A stretch of DNA of 64,000 nt from Caballeronia sp. M1242 (lineage in GTDB: Bacteria; Pseudomonadota; Gammaproteobacteria; Burkholderiales; Burkholderiaceae). Shown here piece after piece: positions 16,775 to 25,556 of this stretch. The DNA is taken from contig NZ_CP071131.1 of the NCBI RefSeq assembly GCF_017220215.1, forward strand, positions 682,001-746,000, written 5' to 3'. Each line of letters begins with the position of its first letter. Position 1 is the first letter of the stretch. Under the pieces are notes generated by a model. The model searched no databases. It saw only the letters and a list, made by a program, of their open reading frames with translations, and was not told the origin of the DNA. Made by a program: the position numbers and the translations under genes.

Positions 16775-18082
16775 TTACTGCTGACGCGTTTCGTGCGTGA
16801 ACTTCAAGGTCACGACGGTAATGAGTCCGAGCACGATGAGAAAGAGGGCGACCGGCCAGTACGCGTGATAGCGCGAAAGCAGCGCCGTCGCAATGAGCGG
16901 CGACATTCCGCCCGCGAAGATCGAAGCGACTTCATGCCCCAGCGCGACGCCCGAGTAGCGCACTTCCGTGCTGAACAGTTCACCGACGAGCGCGGGCAGC
17001 GTGCCGATCATCGCGCCGTGACAGACAGCCGTGCCGAGCACGAGCGCGAGCCAGATGAGCGGCGTCGAATGCGTATTGAGCAGCCAGAAGAAGGGGAACG
17101 CCATCACCGCGAGCGAGACTGCGCCGATCATATATACCGGCTTGCGGCCGATGCGGTCGGAGAGCTTGCCCCATAGAAGCATCGCGACCATTTCGATGAC
17201 CATCGCGAGCATCACGCCCGTGAGCATGACCGAGTTCGAGATGCCGGCGAACTTGCCGTACACCAGCGAGAACGCGAGAAAGATATACGCGCCGCCGTTT
17301 TCCGCCACGCGCAAGCCCATCGCCATGAGAATCTCTTTCGGGTGCCGCTTGATGACTTCCACCACCGGCATGTGCGATGTCTTGCCCGCCTTGTCCGCGT
17401 TCTCGAAGTCGCGGCTCTCGGGAAGGTTGTGGCGAATATAGACGCCGAGCGCGAAGATCAGGATGCTCGCGAGAAACGGCAGACGCCAGCCCCACGAGAT
17501 GAACTGATCGTGCGGCAACGCCTGCGCGCCGAGAAAAGCTGCTGACGACAGCACGAAGCCGCCGCCCACGCCGAGCTGGCTCCATGCCGCGTAATAGCCG
17601 CGCTTTTCCGGCGGCGCGCTTTCGCTGATCATGAGCACGCCGCCGCCCCATTCGCCGCCCGACGCGACGCCCTGCAACAGCCGCAGTCCGACGAGCGCGG
17701 CCGGCGCCCACAAGCCGACGTGGTCGTATGTGGGCAAGAGGCCGATGCCGAAGGTCGCGAAGCCCATGATGAGCAGCGTCCATACGAGCGAAGCGCGACG
17801 TCCGTACCGATCGCCGATATGCCCGAACACGATGCCGCCGAGCGGCCGGGCGACGAAGCCCATTGCGAACGCGGCGAACGCGCCGAGCGTGCCGATCAGC
17901 GGGTCCGCGTTGGCGGGAAAGAACAATTGTCCGAAGACCAGCGCGGCGGCGGTGCCGTAGACGAAGAAGTCGTACCACTCCATCGCGTTGCCGGCGACCG
18001 ATGCCACGACGATGCGTCTCAGTGCGCGGTCCTGCATGGCCGTGCTGCGTTCCGTCGTGGAAGTTGATTGAACCGTGGACAT
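16775..18082 (-). CDS. MFS transporter, metabolite:H+ symporter type (auxin cluster)
   Basis: The 435-residue protein is a 12-helix major facilitator of the metabolite:H+ symporter (MHS) group: NAMEWYDFFVYGTAAALVFG in helix 1, GDRYGRR in the loop 2-3 signature, SGGEWGGG in helix 4 and a second-half GKLSDRIGRKP repeat. Members import carboxylates such as shikimate, ketoglutarate or aromatic acids. Placed inside the iac cluster, it probably takes up indole-3-acetate or a pathway intermediate. A Paraburkholderia study linked an MFS gene to removal of dioxindole-3-acetate; either this gene or the one at 21089 could match. A terminator follows it, and GTCAAAT lies 81 bases upstream. Confidence 0.85.
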   Translation of the reverse strand: MSTVQSTSTTERSTAMQDRALRRIVVASVAGNAMEWYDFFVYGTAAALVFGQLFFPANADPLIGTLGAFAAFAMGFVARPLGGIVFGHIGDRYGRRASLVWTLLIMGFATFGIGLLPTYDHVGLWAPAALVGLRLLQGVASGGEWGGGVLMISESAPPEKRGYYAAWSQLGVGGGFVLSSAAFLGAQALPHDQFISWGWRLPFLASILIFALGVYIRHNLPESRDFENADKAGKTSHMPVVEVIKRHPKEILMAMGLRVAENGGAYIFLAFSLVYGKFAGISNSVMLTGVMLAMVIEMVAMLLWGKLSDRIGRKPVYMIGAVSLAVMAFPFFWLLNTHSTPLIWLALVLGTAVCHGAMIGTLPALVGELFSTEVRYSGVALGHEVASIFAGGMSPLIATALLSRYHAYWPVALFLIVLGLITVVTLKFTHETRQQ

Positions 18083-18162
18083 GTCTTCTCGCCTGATTGA
18101 TCGTGGGGCGCGCCTCGAGCAGGCTTCGCATGTAGAGCAGTGTCGAGTCGCCAGGCAGCCAC

Positions 18163-18169
18163 GTCAAAT
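18163..18169 (+). promoter_or_regulatory. GTCAAAT element upstream of the first MFS gene
   Basis: GTCAAAT followed by AGGCTGAAAAG lies 81 bases before the MFS start, in the gap before the second LysR gene. It is one of the five shared heptamers in the auxin/catechol region. Confidence 0.4.
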
Positions 18170-18225
18170 AGGCTGAAAAGCATGCCGGGTATCAGTGGGG
18201 CAAATGTGCGCCGCATTCGACGGAG

Positions 18226-19146
18226 TCAGGGTTCGGACTGATGGAACATCGCCACGAGCGTTTCCCGCAGCCACGCGATGCCAGGATCGGATGCGAACTG
18301 CGTATGCGAATGCACCTCGATTTCGATGGGCGGCAGCGAGAACGGCAGCGGCAGCACGCGAAACGCCTTGCCGCGATTGAAGCGCCGCGCGATGCTCTTC
18401 GGGAAGATGACGGCGAGATCGGTGTTCATCACGATCTCGGGCGCGACGATGAAATGAGGCAGGCGCAGCACGATATCGCGCTTGAGATTGAGTTCGTCGA
18501 GCCACTGCTCGACCATGCGATGCCCCGTGGCGTTCGTGCTCGCGTACACATAACGCAATGCGGCAAGGTCTTCGCGCGTCGGCTTCGCGCGGCGTAATGG
18601 GTGACCCGCGCGCACCACGCACACATGTTCGTCGACGAAGAGCGTCTGGCTCACGCAGCCTTCGTCCAGCCCCGGCACATAGCCGAGCGCAAGATCGATC
18701 TCGCCCGCGCGCATGGCGGCACTCACCGATTCCACCGGAAGATTCGCCACCTCGATGCGGATGCCGCGCGCCTCGCGGTCGAGCATCGCGACGAGCGGCG
18801 GCAGGAAATAGAACTCCGACATGTCGGACATCGACACGCGGAATACGCGCTGCGCGGTCGCGGGATCGAACTTGCCGAGCTGCTGCACGGCGTCGTTGAT
18901 CATCGCGAAGGCTTGCGCGAGCGGCGGATACAGCCGATACGCGGCATCGGTCGGCACCATGCCGCCCGGCGTGCGCAAGAACAGCGGATCGTCGAAGAGC
19001 GTGCGCAGACGGCGCAGCGCATGACTCACCGCGGGCTGCGTGAGGCCGAGCCTGTCGCCCGCGGCGGTCAGACTGCGCAAGTCCCAGATGGCGAGGAACA
19101 CGCGCAGCAGATTCAGATCGGCAATGCCGAGATGCGGCTTGTTCAT
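18226..19146 (-). CDS. Second LysR-family regulator in the auxin cluster
   Basis: The 306-residue protein starts IADLNLLRVFLAIWDLRSLT, has a helix-turn-helix in DRLGLTQPAVSHALRRLRTL and the FDDPLFLRT wing, and then a typical effector domain. It is the same type and length as the LysR gene at 14718, so the pair may have arisen by duplication. It lies between the MFS gene and the EthD-like gene on the same strand. The long frame upstream (to 19434) is not used; the ATG at 19146 begins the conserved domain. It could control iacA, the MFS genes, or catBCA, since no separate catR is present. Confidence 0.87.
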   Translation of the reverse strand: MNKPHLGIADLNLLRVFLAIWDLRSLTAAGDRLGLTQPAVSHALRRLRTLFDDPLFLRTPGGMVPTDAAYRLYPPLAQAFAMINDAVQQLGKFDPATAQRVFRVSMSDMSEFYFLPPLVAMLDREARGIRIEVANLPVESVSAAMRAGEIDLALGYVPGLDEGCVSQTLFVDEHVCVVRAGHPLRRAKPTREDLAALRYVYASTNATGHRMVEQWLDELNLKRDIVLRLPHFIVAPEIVMNTDLAVIFPKSIARRFNRGKAFRVLPLPFSLPPIEIEVHSHTQFASDPGIAWLRETLVAMFHQSEP

Positions 19147-19201
19147 GCTTCGCCTCGCGAACGAGGGCGAAGCGCGCGTTTGGCACAGCGCGACCGCCCG
19201 G

Positions 19202-19864
19202 TCAGTGTTGCGCGAGATTACCGTACAAGCTGCGCATTGCAAAATGCGGCGTTGCACCGGTGTAGGGCGGCAGCGCATGGAAATCGCGGCGCATGGCGTC
19301 ACGAACCGGCGACGCAAGCGCAGCCATGAGCGCGGCAGCATCGTCGAAGACCACCTTGTTGCGCTGCATCGCGTTTGCATGATCGAACGGCAGACCGCTC
19401 GTACAGTCGATGCGCGTATAAACCTCCAATTCACGCAATCCGGGCAACTGCAACATCAGCGGCGGGTGATGCTTCAGATAGTGCGTGAGCCACGCATTGA
19501 AGTCGTCTGCAACGCCTTCGTATGCGACAAGGTAGGTGCACCGCTCCATTGGGCTTTGCGTCGCTGCCTGCTTGAGCGGACGCACCGCCATGACTTGCTG
19601 CGTGAACGAATGACCTCGTACCATGCGATGAATCGCGCCGTCGCGTTCACATGCCGCTTCGAGCGGCGCGAGGTCGTCGAAATACCATTGCAGCACGCAC
19701 GACGGCGTGTTCGGCGCGGGCGCGATGCGCGGATCGACCTGGCCGTCGATCGCTTCATGCACGATCAGCCGACGCAGGCCCTCGACGTCTTGCGCCGCAT
19801 GATGCAGCGCGGACGCATCGCACGATGCGTCGCCGATGAGAAAGAGACAGGCTTGCATCGTCAT
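19202..19864 (-). CDS. EthD-like protein next to iacA
   Basis: The 220-residue protein appears to be two copies of a ferredoxin-like, EthD/dimeric alpha-beta barrel domain. Copy one holds CVLQWYFDDLAPLEAACERDGAIHRMV; copy two holds CTYLVAYEGVADDFNAWLTHYLKHHPPLMLQLPGLRELEVYTR, ending with MQRNKVVFDDAAALMAALASPV. The His-His-Pro-Pro-Leu stretch is typical of the EthD group, whose members assist oxidative degradation pathways. It starts right after the iacA stop (one base between them), so the two are probably cotranslated. A role in handling an indole oxidation product is inferred only from position. M at 19864 or 19858 may be the start. Confidence 0.72.
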   Translation of the reverse strand: MTMQACLFLIGDASCDASALHHAAQDVEGLRRLIVHEAIDGQVDPRIAPAPNTPSCVLQWYFDDLAPLEAACERDGAIHRMVRGHSFTQQVMAVRPLKQAATQSPMERCTYLVAYEGVADDFNAWLTHYLKHHPPLMLQLPGLRELEVYTRIDCTSGLPFDHANAMQRNKVVFDDAAALMAALASPVRDAMRRDFHALPPYTGATPHFAMRSLYGNLAQH

Positions 19865-19865
19865 A

Positions 19866-21056
19866 TCAGGGATAAGGCGTGACCGGCGGGATACCGACGA
19901 AGATCGCGCCCGACGCGTCATACGTGCCTTCGCCGAGAAACGCGTGCTGCGTCACGACGATGGAATCGCGCACGAGCCGTTGCATGCGGTTCTCGCGATA
20001 GATCGCGCCGATGCCCGCCATCTTGTACGCCTGCATCACGATGTCGGCACACGTATGGGCCGCGTGCGTGGCGGAGAGACGCAACAGATTCGCTTCGGCA
20101 GGCTGTACCGGGTCTCCTGCGAGCACCGTTTGCCACGACGCTTCCGCGGACTCGAAGAAGAACGCGCGTGCGCTGCGCAGTTGCGCTTCCGCTTGCGCGA
20201 GGCCCGAGCGATAGTACGCACGGTCGGCAAGACGCGGCGCGCCCGTCGTCGTCTTCGTCACGCCGGACATGCCGGCGAGCAGGTCGAGCGCGGCGCGTGC
20301 CAGGCCGATGTTCACGGCCGCATGAACCTGCGCCTGATACGCGACCGCCGGATAGCGATAGAGCGGCTCGTCGATCAACGCCGCGCCGCCGCGTACGAAG
20401 GTCCATCGCTCATCGACGTACTTGTCCTTCAGACGCAAGTCATGGCTGCCGGTGCCCTGCATGCCGACCACGTTCCAGTTATCGACGATCTCCACTTCGC
20501 TCGCCGGGAACACGGCGGTGAAGGGCTTGCCGGCGTTTTTGTCGTCGGCGCCCGCAGGCGCTCCGCCGATGCCCACGCCGATCCAGTCCGCGCCCTTGCA
20601 GCCGCTCGCGAAGCGCCATTGGCCCGACACTTTGAAGCCGCCCGGCGCGCGCTCCGCCTTTTGCAGCGGATACAAGCCGCCCGCGAACACCTGGTCCGGA
20701 CCGGTCGCATAGATGCGCGCCTGCGTTTCCACGGGCAGCGCGGCGAGATACGTGTTCGCCGAGCCGAACGCGGCGACCCATGCCGTCGAACCGTCCGCGA
20801 CCGCGATGCGTTCCAGCATTTCGAGGAAGCGCGGCGGCGGCAGCGCATCGCCACCGAAACGCTTCGGCGTGCTGGCGCGGAAGATGCCCGCGCGCTTCAT
20901 CTTGCCGACCATGTCGCGCGGCACGTGAGACATTGCATCGAACTCGTCGCGACGGCGCTCGACTTCCTCGATGAGCGCGTCCATTGACAGCGGTCCGGCG
21001 TATTCAGGGTAATCGTCCTGCGAGTCGATGATCGAATCGCTTTGAAGGGCTTGCAT
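19866..21056 (-). CDS. iacA: Flavin-dependent indole-3-acetate monooxygenase (acyl-CoA dehydrogenase-like)
   Basis: The 396-residue protein has the acyl-CoA-dehydrogenase fold used by two-component flavin monooxygenases (HpaH/DszC-like group). Key stretches are RIAVADGSTAWVAAFGSANTY in the flavin-binding N-terminal part, WRFASGCKGADW in the middle sheet, WNVVGMQGTGSHDL, and a C-terminal helical domain ending REN...ARDSIVVTQHAFLGEGTYDASG. Such enzymes use reduced flavin from a separate reductase, here IacG. In known systems IacA oxidises the indole ring of auxin as the first step. The frame is open far upstream inside the MFS gene, but GAGAGG lies before the ATG at 21056. It is 32 bases after the MFS gene and is followed by the EthD-like gene. 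Confidence 0.87.
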   Translation of the reverse strand: MQALQSDSIIDSQDDYPEYAGPLSMDALIEEVERRRDEFDAMSHVPRDMVGKMKRAGIFRASTPKRFGGDALPPPRFLEMLERIAVADGSTAWVAAFGSANTYLAALPVETQARIYATGPDQVFAGGLYPLQKAERAPGGFKVSGQWRFASGCKGADWIGVGIGGAPAGADDKNAGKPFTAVFPASEVEIVDNWNVVGMQGTGSHDLRLKDKYVDERWTFVRGGAALIDEPLYRYPAVAYQAQVHAAVNIGLARAALDLLAGMSGVTKTTTGAPRLADRAYYRSGLAQAEAQLRSARAFFFESAEASWQTVLAGDPVQPAEANLLRLSATHAAHTCADIVMQAYKMAGIGAIYRENRMQRLVRDSIVVTQHAFLGEGTYDASGAIFVGIPPVTPYP

Positions 21057-21088
21057 GCGTGATACCTCTCGATCGTTGTGAGCCAATG

Positions 21089-22447
21089 TCATTCGGCGTG
21101 CTGACGCGCGGCCATGCGCATCGCTTTGGGGAACGTCTCGCGCGCCAGCAAGGTCGCAATGACGGTGATGAGTCCGAGCGCGCCGAGATAGATCGCGACC
21201 GGCACGGCGCTGCGATAGTGCGCGAGCAGCGCGGTGGCGATCATCGGCGAGAGACCGCCGCCGAGTACCGACGACACCTCGCGGCCAATGCCGAGACCGG
21301 AGAACCGCAAGTGCACCGGCAACATCTCGCTGATGAACGCGGGCTGCGCGCCTTCGAGAATGCCGAGCGTGACGCTGTTTGCGAGAATCAGCGCGGCCAT
21401 GATCTTCCAGTACTCGCCCGAGCCGAGCAGCGCGAAGTAGGGCCATGCGACGAGCAGCATCGCGATGGCTCCGGCGAGATACACCGGCTTGCGGCCGACC
21501 TTGTCGGTGACGTGGCCGAAGAAGAGCGAGACCGGGATCATGAGCAGCATGGAGACCGTGAGGCCGCTGAGAATCCAGCTCGACTTGATGCCGAGAAACT
21601 GCCCGTATGCAATGGAAAACGCGAAGAAGATGTACGACGCGCCGCCTTCGCCGAAGCGCAGGCCGAACACGGTGAGCACTTCGCGCGGGCATTGCTTGAG
21701 CACGTCGATCACGGGCATGCGGCTTTCGTGACGCGTCGCCTTCACTTCCGCGAAGGCCGCGCTTTCGCCGACTGAGCGGCGCATCCACAGGCCGAGCGCG
21801 ACGAGCGCGGCGCTGCAGAGGAACGGTATGCGCCAACCCCAGCTTTGGAAGTCGCTGGACGGCAGGTTCTGCACGAGCAGGAACGCGCCGGTCGACAGCA
21901 CGAAGCCGAGCGCAGCGCCGCACGGACTCCACGCCGCAAGCGCGCCGCGCTTCGATTGCGGCGCGTTTTCGTGGATCAGCAAGATGCTGCCGCTCCATTC
22001 GCCGCCTGCCGCGAGCCCTTGCATGATTCGCAACAGCACGAGCAGCACCGGCGCTGCAATGCCGATTTGCTGATACGTCGGCAACACGCCCATTAGCACC
22101 GTCGCGGTGCCCATGGTGAGAAGCGTGAGCATCATCACGACCTTGCGGCCGTAGCGATCGCCGATATGACCGCATAGCACGCCGCCGATGGGCCGCGCGA
22201 TGAAGCCGACGGTAAAGCCGCCGAACGCCGCGATCGTGCCCGTCAGCGGGTCGCTGCCCACGGGAAAGAACAGCTTGCCGAAGACGAGCGCGGCGGCGGT
22301 GCCGTAGAGAAAGAAGTCATACCACTCGAGGATCTGACCGAGCACGGCGGTGGTGACCGCGCGACGCACGCCGCTTCGCGTGCGGGGAACGTGCCGCGCG
22401 GGAATGGGCGGCGCACTCATTTCGGGATTCACGGCATCAGGGTTCAT
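21089..22447 (-). CDS. MFS transporter, metabolite:H+ symporter type, upstream of iacA
   Basis: The 452-residue protein is a second MHS-type major facilitator closely resembling the one at 16775: LEWYDFFLYGTAAALVFGKL in helix 1, GDRYGRKVV, AAGGEWSGS in helix 4 and GHVTDKVGRKP in the second half. It forms an operon with iacA and the EthD-like gene, so import of indole-3-acetate, or handling of an early intermediate, is the likely role. The promoter region shared with the divergent porin gene contains a GTCAAAT element in a 14-base block identical to the one upstream of iacF. Confidence 0.85.
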   Translation of the reverse strand: MNPDAVNPEMSAPPIPARHVPRTRSGVRRAVTTAVLGQILEWYDFFLYGTAAALVFGKLFFPVGSDPLTGTIAAFGGFTVGFIARPIGGVLCGHIGDRYGRKVVMMLTLLTMGTATVLMGVLPTYQQIGIAAPVLLVLLRIMQGLAAGGEWSGSILLIHENAPQSKRGALAAWSPCGAALGFVLSTGAFLLVQNLPSSDFQSWGWRIPFLCSAALVALGLWMRRSVGESAAFAEVKATRHESRMPVIDVLKQCPREVLTVFGLRFGEGGASYIFFAFSIAYGQFLGIKSSWILSGLTVSMLLMIPVSLFFGHVTDKVGRKPVYLAGAIAMLLVAWPYFALLGSGEYWKIMAALILANSVTLGILEGAQPAFISEMLPVHLRFSGLGIGREVSSVLGGGLSPMIATALLAHYRSAVPVAIYLGALGLITVIATLLARETFPKAMRMAARQHAE

Positions 22448-22555
22448 GGCTTTGAAGGGGCACGAGAGATTTGTTCCCGCATCGTTTGGACACGCAGCGG
22501 GGCGCTTTGAATCGACACCGTCATGACATGGTTCGAACGATATGAGCCGAGAAAA

Positions 22556-22569
22556 CAGCGGTCAAATCA
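22556..22569. promoter_or_regulatory. CAGCGGTCAAATCA element upstream of the MFS-iacA operon
   Basis: This is the reverse complement of the 14-base block at 16700-16713 upstream of iacF. It lies 109-122 bases before the MFS start, in the divergent MFS/porin region. A related TTTTGACTGATTTG stretch lies at 22653-22666, nearer the porin gene. Confidence 0.5.
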
Positions 22570-22746
22570 AAGCCAAAAATGCGCGATATGAATCTCGTGC
22601 ATGAACATGCAGTGAAAACCCTCGTATCAGCGGCGCTTATCGAACCTCCTTCTTTTGACTGATTTGCGACGCCATATCGGTCAACGCAGACTTGCGGCGG
22701 GTCATTGCTTGCCCCATCGGACAACCTCGATAGAAGGATCAACAGA

Positions 22747-23952
22747 ATGAAACTCAAGGTGAGCGCAACGGCCGTGCTGTTGCTGGCGGTGGCAGGAAGC
22801 GCGCAGGCGCAGAGCACGGTCACGCTGTACGGCATCGTCGATGACGGTTTCAACTGGACGTCGAATTCAGGCGGCCACAATCTGTACAACGTGTCGAGCG
22901 GCGTGATGCAGGCAAGCCGTTGGGGCCTGCGCGGCAAGGAAGATCTCGGCGGCGGACTGGCTGCGCTCTTTGTGCTGGAGAACGGCTTCGATCTGAACAA
23001 CGGGTCGCTGGCGCAGAAAAACCGCGGCAGCACGCAAGGGCTGATGTTCGGGCGACAGGCCTATGTCGGCCTCGCGAGTCCGTATGGGACATTGACGCTC
23101 GGACGTCAGTACGACTCCGTGGTCGATTACGTGGGTCCGTTCGAATCCGGTACCCAGTGGGCCGGATATATCGGCGCGCATCCCGGCGATCTGGACAACC
23201 TGAACAACGCCTATCGCGTGAACAACGCGCTCAAGTTCGCGAGCAAGACGTACTACGGCATCTCATTCGGCGGCGTGTATAGCCTGGGCGGCGTGGCGGG
23301 CGCGGCGTCGCGCAATCAGTTGTGGTCGCTCGGCGCGGGCTATGCGAACGGTCCCATAACGCTCGGCGTCGCGTACCTGAACGCGCGCAATCCGAACGTC
23401 GGCTTCTTCGGCGATAACGGCGCGAGCACGGCGCCGAGCGCGACCGCCAACTTCATCTCGTCGCCCGTTTACAGCGGCTATGCATCGGCGCGGACGTATC
23501 AGGTCGTAGCGGCGGGCGCGGCCTATGCAATCGGCGCGGCGACGATCGGCGCGACCTATTCGAATGTGCAATTCAAGAGTCTCGGCGATACGGTGAACTC
23601 GGGTCCGAATCCGCGTGGCTATAGCGGCAACGCCAATTTCAATAACGCAGAGATCAACTTCAAGTATCAGTTGACGCCCGCGCTCCTGGTCGGCGCTGCG
23701 TTCGACTATACGAAGGGTGGCGATGTCGATACATCCACGGGCGTCAATCCCGGCGCGAAGTACTACCAGGGCGCCATTGGCGCGGACTATTTCCTTTCGA
23801 AGCGCACGGACGTCTATCTGATCGGCGTTTATCAGAAGGCGTCCGGGACTGATTCGACGGGTACGGCGGCGGTGGCCGCCATCAACAACCTGACGCCTTC
23901 GACGAGCGACCGTCAAAGCACCGTGCGCGTGGGGATACGTCATAAGTTCTGA
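22747..23952 (+). CDS. Gram-negative outer-membrane porin
   Basis: The 401-residue protein has a signal peptide ending in AGSAQAQ, then the usual start of Burkholderia general porins, STVTLYGIVDDGFNWTSN. The PYSGYASARTYQ-like and RQYDSVVDYVGPF segments and a final Phe (GIRHKF) mark a 16-stranded trimeric porin of the OmpC/Omp38 type. It lets small solutes cross the outer membrane. It is divergent from the MFS-iacA operon and upstream of catBCA, so it may be induced with the pathway to admit aromatic acids. Start at 22747 follows GAAGGATC; the frame is open slightly further upstream. Confidence 0.9.
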   Translation: MKLKVSATAVLLLAVAGSAQAQSTVTLYGIVDDGFNWTSNSGGHNLYNVSSGVMQASRWGLRGKEDLGGGLAALFVLENGFDLNNGSLAQKNRGSTQGLMFGRQAYVGLASPYGTLTLGRQYDSVVDYVGPFESGTQWAGYIGAHPGDLDNLNNAYRVNNALKFASKTYYGISFGGVYSLGGVAGAASRNQLWSLGAGYANGPITLGVAYLNARNPNVGFFGDNGASTAPSATANFISSPVYSGYASARTYQVVAAGAAYAIGAATIGATYSNVQFKSLGDTVNSGPNPRGYSGNANFNNAEINFKYQLTPALLVGAAFDYTKGGDVDTSTGVNPGAKYYQGAIGADYFLSKRTDVYLIGVYQKASGTDSTGTAAVAAINNLTPSTSDRQSTVRVGIRHKF

Positions 23953-24011
23953 ACGTGCGGTTCGACACACGCACTATCAGTCAAACGGATGCAGTCCGCC
24001 ACATTTGATCT

Positions 24012-24018
24012 ATTTGAC
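24012..24018 (+). promoter_or_regulatory. ATTTGAC (GTCAAAT) element upstream of catB
   Basis: The sequence ACATTTGATCTATTTGACC lies 52-70 bases before the catB start and contains two partially repeated half sites. It belongs to the same heptamer set as the sites before the auxin genes, suggesting that catBCA is coregulated with them. Confidence 0.45.
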
Positions 24019-24069
24019 CAATCTTGCGCGCATCACTACCTTGTAGTCGAAATCACTCAAGCTACTCTC

Positions 24070-25206
24070 ATGACCACAGCGACGATCGAACGCATCGAAA
24101 CATGTCTCGTCGATTTACCGACGATTCGCCCGCATAAGCTATCGGTCGCGACGATGCACGGGCAGACCTTGATGCTCGTGAAAGTGTTCTGCAGCGATGG
24201 CGTGATCGGCATCGGTGAAGGCACGACCATCGCGGGCATGGCGTACGGTCCCGAGAGTCCCGAGTCGATGAAGCTCGCCATCGACGGGTATATCGCGCCG
24301 GCCGCGATCGGCAAGGATGCGACGCGTATTCAGAAATTGATGGCGCATATCGGCAAGCTCGTGAAGGTGAATCACTTCACCAAGAGCGCGCTCGAAACCG
24401 CGTTGCTGGATGCACACGGCAAGCGGCTCGGCGTGCCCGTGAGCGAGCTGCTCGGAGGCCGGCGACGCGAGCGCTTGCCCGTTGCATGGACGCTCGCATC
24501 CGGTGATACGGCGAAAGACATTGCAGAAGCAGAACGCATGATCGATATGCGCCGTCACAAGGTGTTCAAGCTGAAGATCGGCGCGAAAGAACTGAGGACC
24601 GATATCGCGCATGTCGCGCAGATTAAGCGCGAGCTGGGCGAGCGCGGCGCGGTGCGGGTCGACGTGAACATGGCCTGGAGCGAGACTCAGGCAGCGTGGG
24701 CGATTCCTGCATTGGCCGATGCCGGTTGCGAACTGGTGGAGCAGCCGGTCGCATCCGCTGCGGCGCTCGCACGTCTCTTGCGCCGCTTTCCGGTCGCGCT
24801 CATGGCCGATGAAATTCTGCAAGGTCCGGAAAGCGCTTTCGAGATCGCGAAGCATGGCGGCGCGGATGTCTTCGCCATCAAGATCGAACAGAGCGGCGGT
24901 CTCTTTGCAGCGCAATGCGTTGCAGCGATTGCGGATGCAGCGGGCATCGAGCTATACGGCGGCACCATGCTGGAAGGCGCATTCAGCACGGTGGCATCGG
25001 CGCATTTGTTCGCGAGCTTCGCTAACCTGCAATGGGGTACTGAGTTGTTCGGCCCCTTGCTGATTACCGAAGAAATTCTGACGCGGCCGCTCGACTACAG
25101 CGACTTCGAACTGACCGTGCCGAACGGCCCGGGCCTCGGTATCGAACTGGACGAAGCCAAGGTAAAGCGCTTCACGCGCGACGGCCTGACAAAGATCATC
25201 AAGTAA
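24070..25206 (+). CDS. catB: Muconate cycloisomerase
   Basis: The 378-residue enzyme belongs to the enolase superfamily. It has an N-terminal capping domain (IRPHKLSVATMHGQ) and a barrel with the general base Lys pair in FKLKIG, metal ligands in DVNMAW, ELVEQPV and MADEI, and a C-terminal YGGTMLEGAFSTVA. CatB turns cis,cis-muconate into muconolactone. It is followed by catC after 15 bases and catA after a further 44, so catechol made by the auxin pathway can be taken to 3-oxoadipate enol-lactone. The ATG at 24070 opens the conserved domain; the ribosome binding site is weak. Confidence 0.92.
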   Translation: MTTATIERIETCLVDLPTIRPHKLSVATMHGQTLMLVKVFCSDGVIGIGEGTTIAGMAYGPESPESMKLAIDGYIAPAAIGKDATRIQKLMAHIGKLVKVNHFTKSALETALLDAHGKRLGVPVSELLGGRRRERLPVAWTLASGDTAKDIAEAERMIDMRRHKVFKLKIGAKELRTDIAHVAQIKRELGERGAVRVDVNMAWSETQAAWAIPALADAGCELVEQPVASAAALARLLRRFPVALMADEILQGPESAFEIAKHGGADVFAIKIEQSGGLFAAQCVAAIADAAGIELYGGTMLEGAFSTVASAHLFASFANLQWGTELFGPLLITEEILTRPLDYSDFELTVPNGPGLGIELDEAKVKRFTRDGLTKIIK

Positions 25207-25221
25207 AGAAGGAGACCGCCG

Positions 25222-25512
25222 ATGCTTTTCCACGTACGCATGGACGTCAATCTTCCACCGGACATGCCCGCCGATGTGGCCAACGAAATCAAGTCGCGCG
25301 AGAAAGCGTATTCGCAAGAGCTTCAACGAAGCGGCAAATGGCGTCATATCTGGCGCATCGCGGGCGAGTATGCGAACTACAGCATCTTCGATGTCGAAAG
25401 CAATGCTGAACTGCACGACATATTGACCGCCTTGCCGCTTTTTCCGCACATGAAGATTTCAGTGACGCCATTGTGCCGTCACCCGTCGTCCATTCGCGAC
25501 GACGATGCATGA
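25222..25512 (+). CDS. catC: Muconolactone delta-isomerase
   Basis: The 96-residue protein is the small ferredoxin-fold isomerase CatC: MLFHVRMDVNLPPDMP at the start, the conserved core REKAYSQELQRSGKWRHIWRIAG and the ending LFPHMKISVTPLCRHPSS. It converts muconolactone to 3-oxoadipate enol-lactone and normally forms a decamer. The length is that of the family. It sits in the catBCA operon with a GGAG ribosome binding site 7 bases upstream. Confidence 0.93.
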   Translation: MLFHVRMDVNLPPDMPADVANEIKSREKAYSQELQRSGKWRHIWRIAGEYANYSIFDVESNAELHDILTALPLFPHMKISVTPLCRHPSSIRDDDA

Positions 25513-25556
25513 GCGTAAGCCATAAAACATCCCCCGATAACGATGGAGACAGAATC

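Noticed and set aside
21057..22175. N-terminal extension of iacA running back through the MFS gene
   Set aside because: The extra residues have no family match and overlap a complete transporter gene; the iacA domain and a GAGAGG site support the start at 21056.
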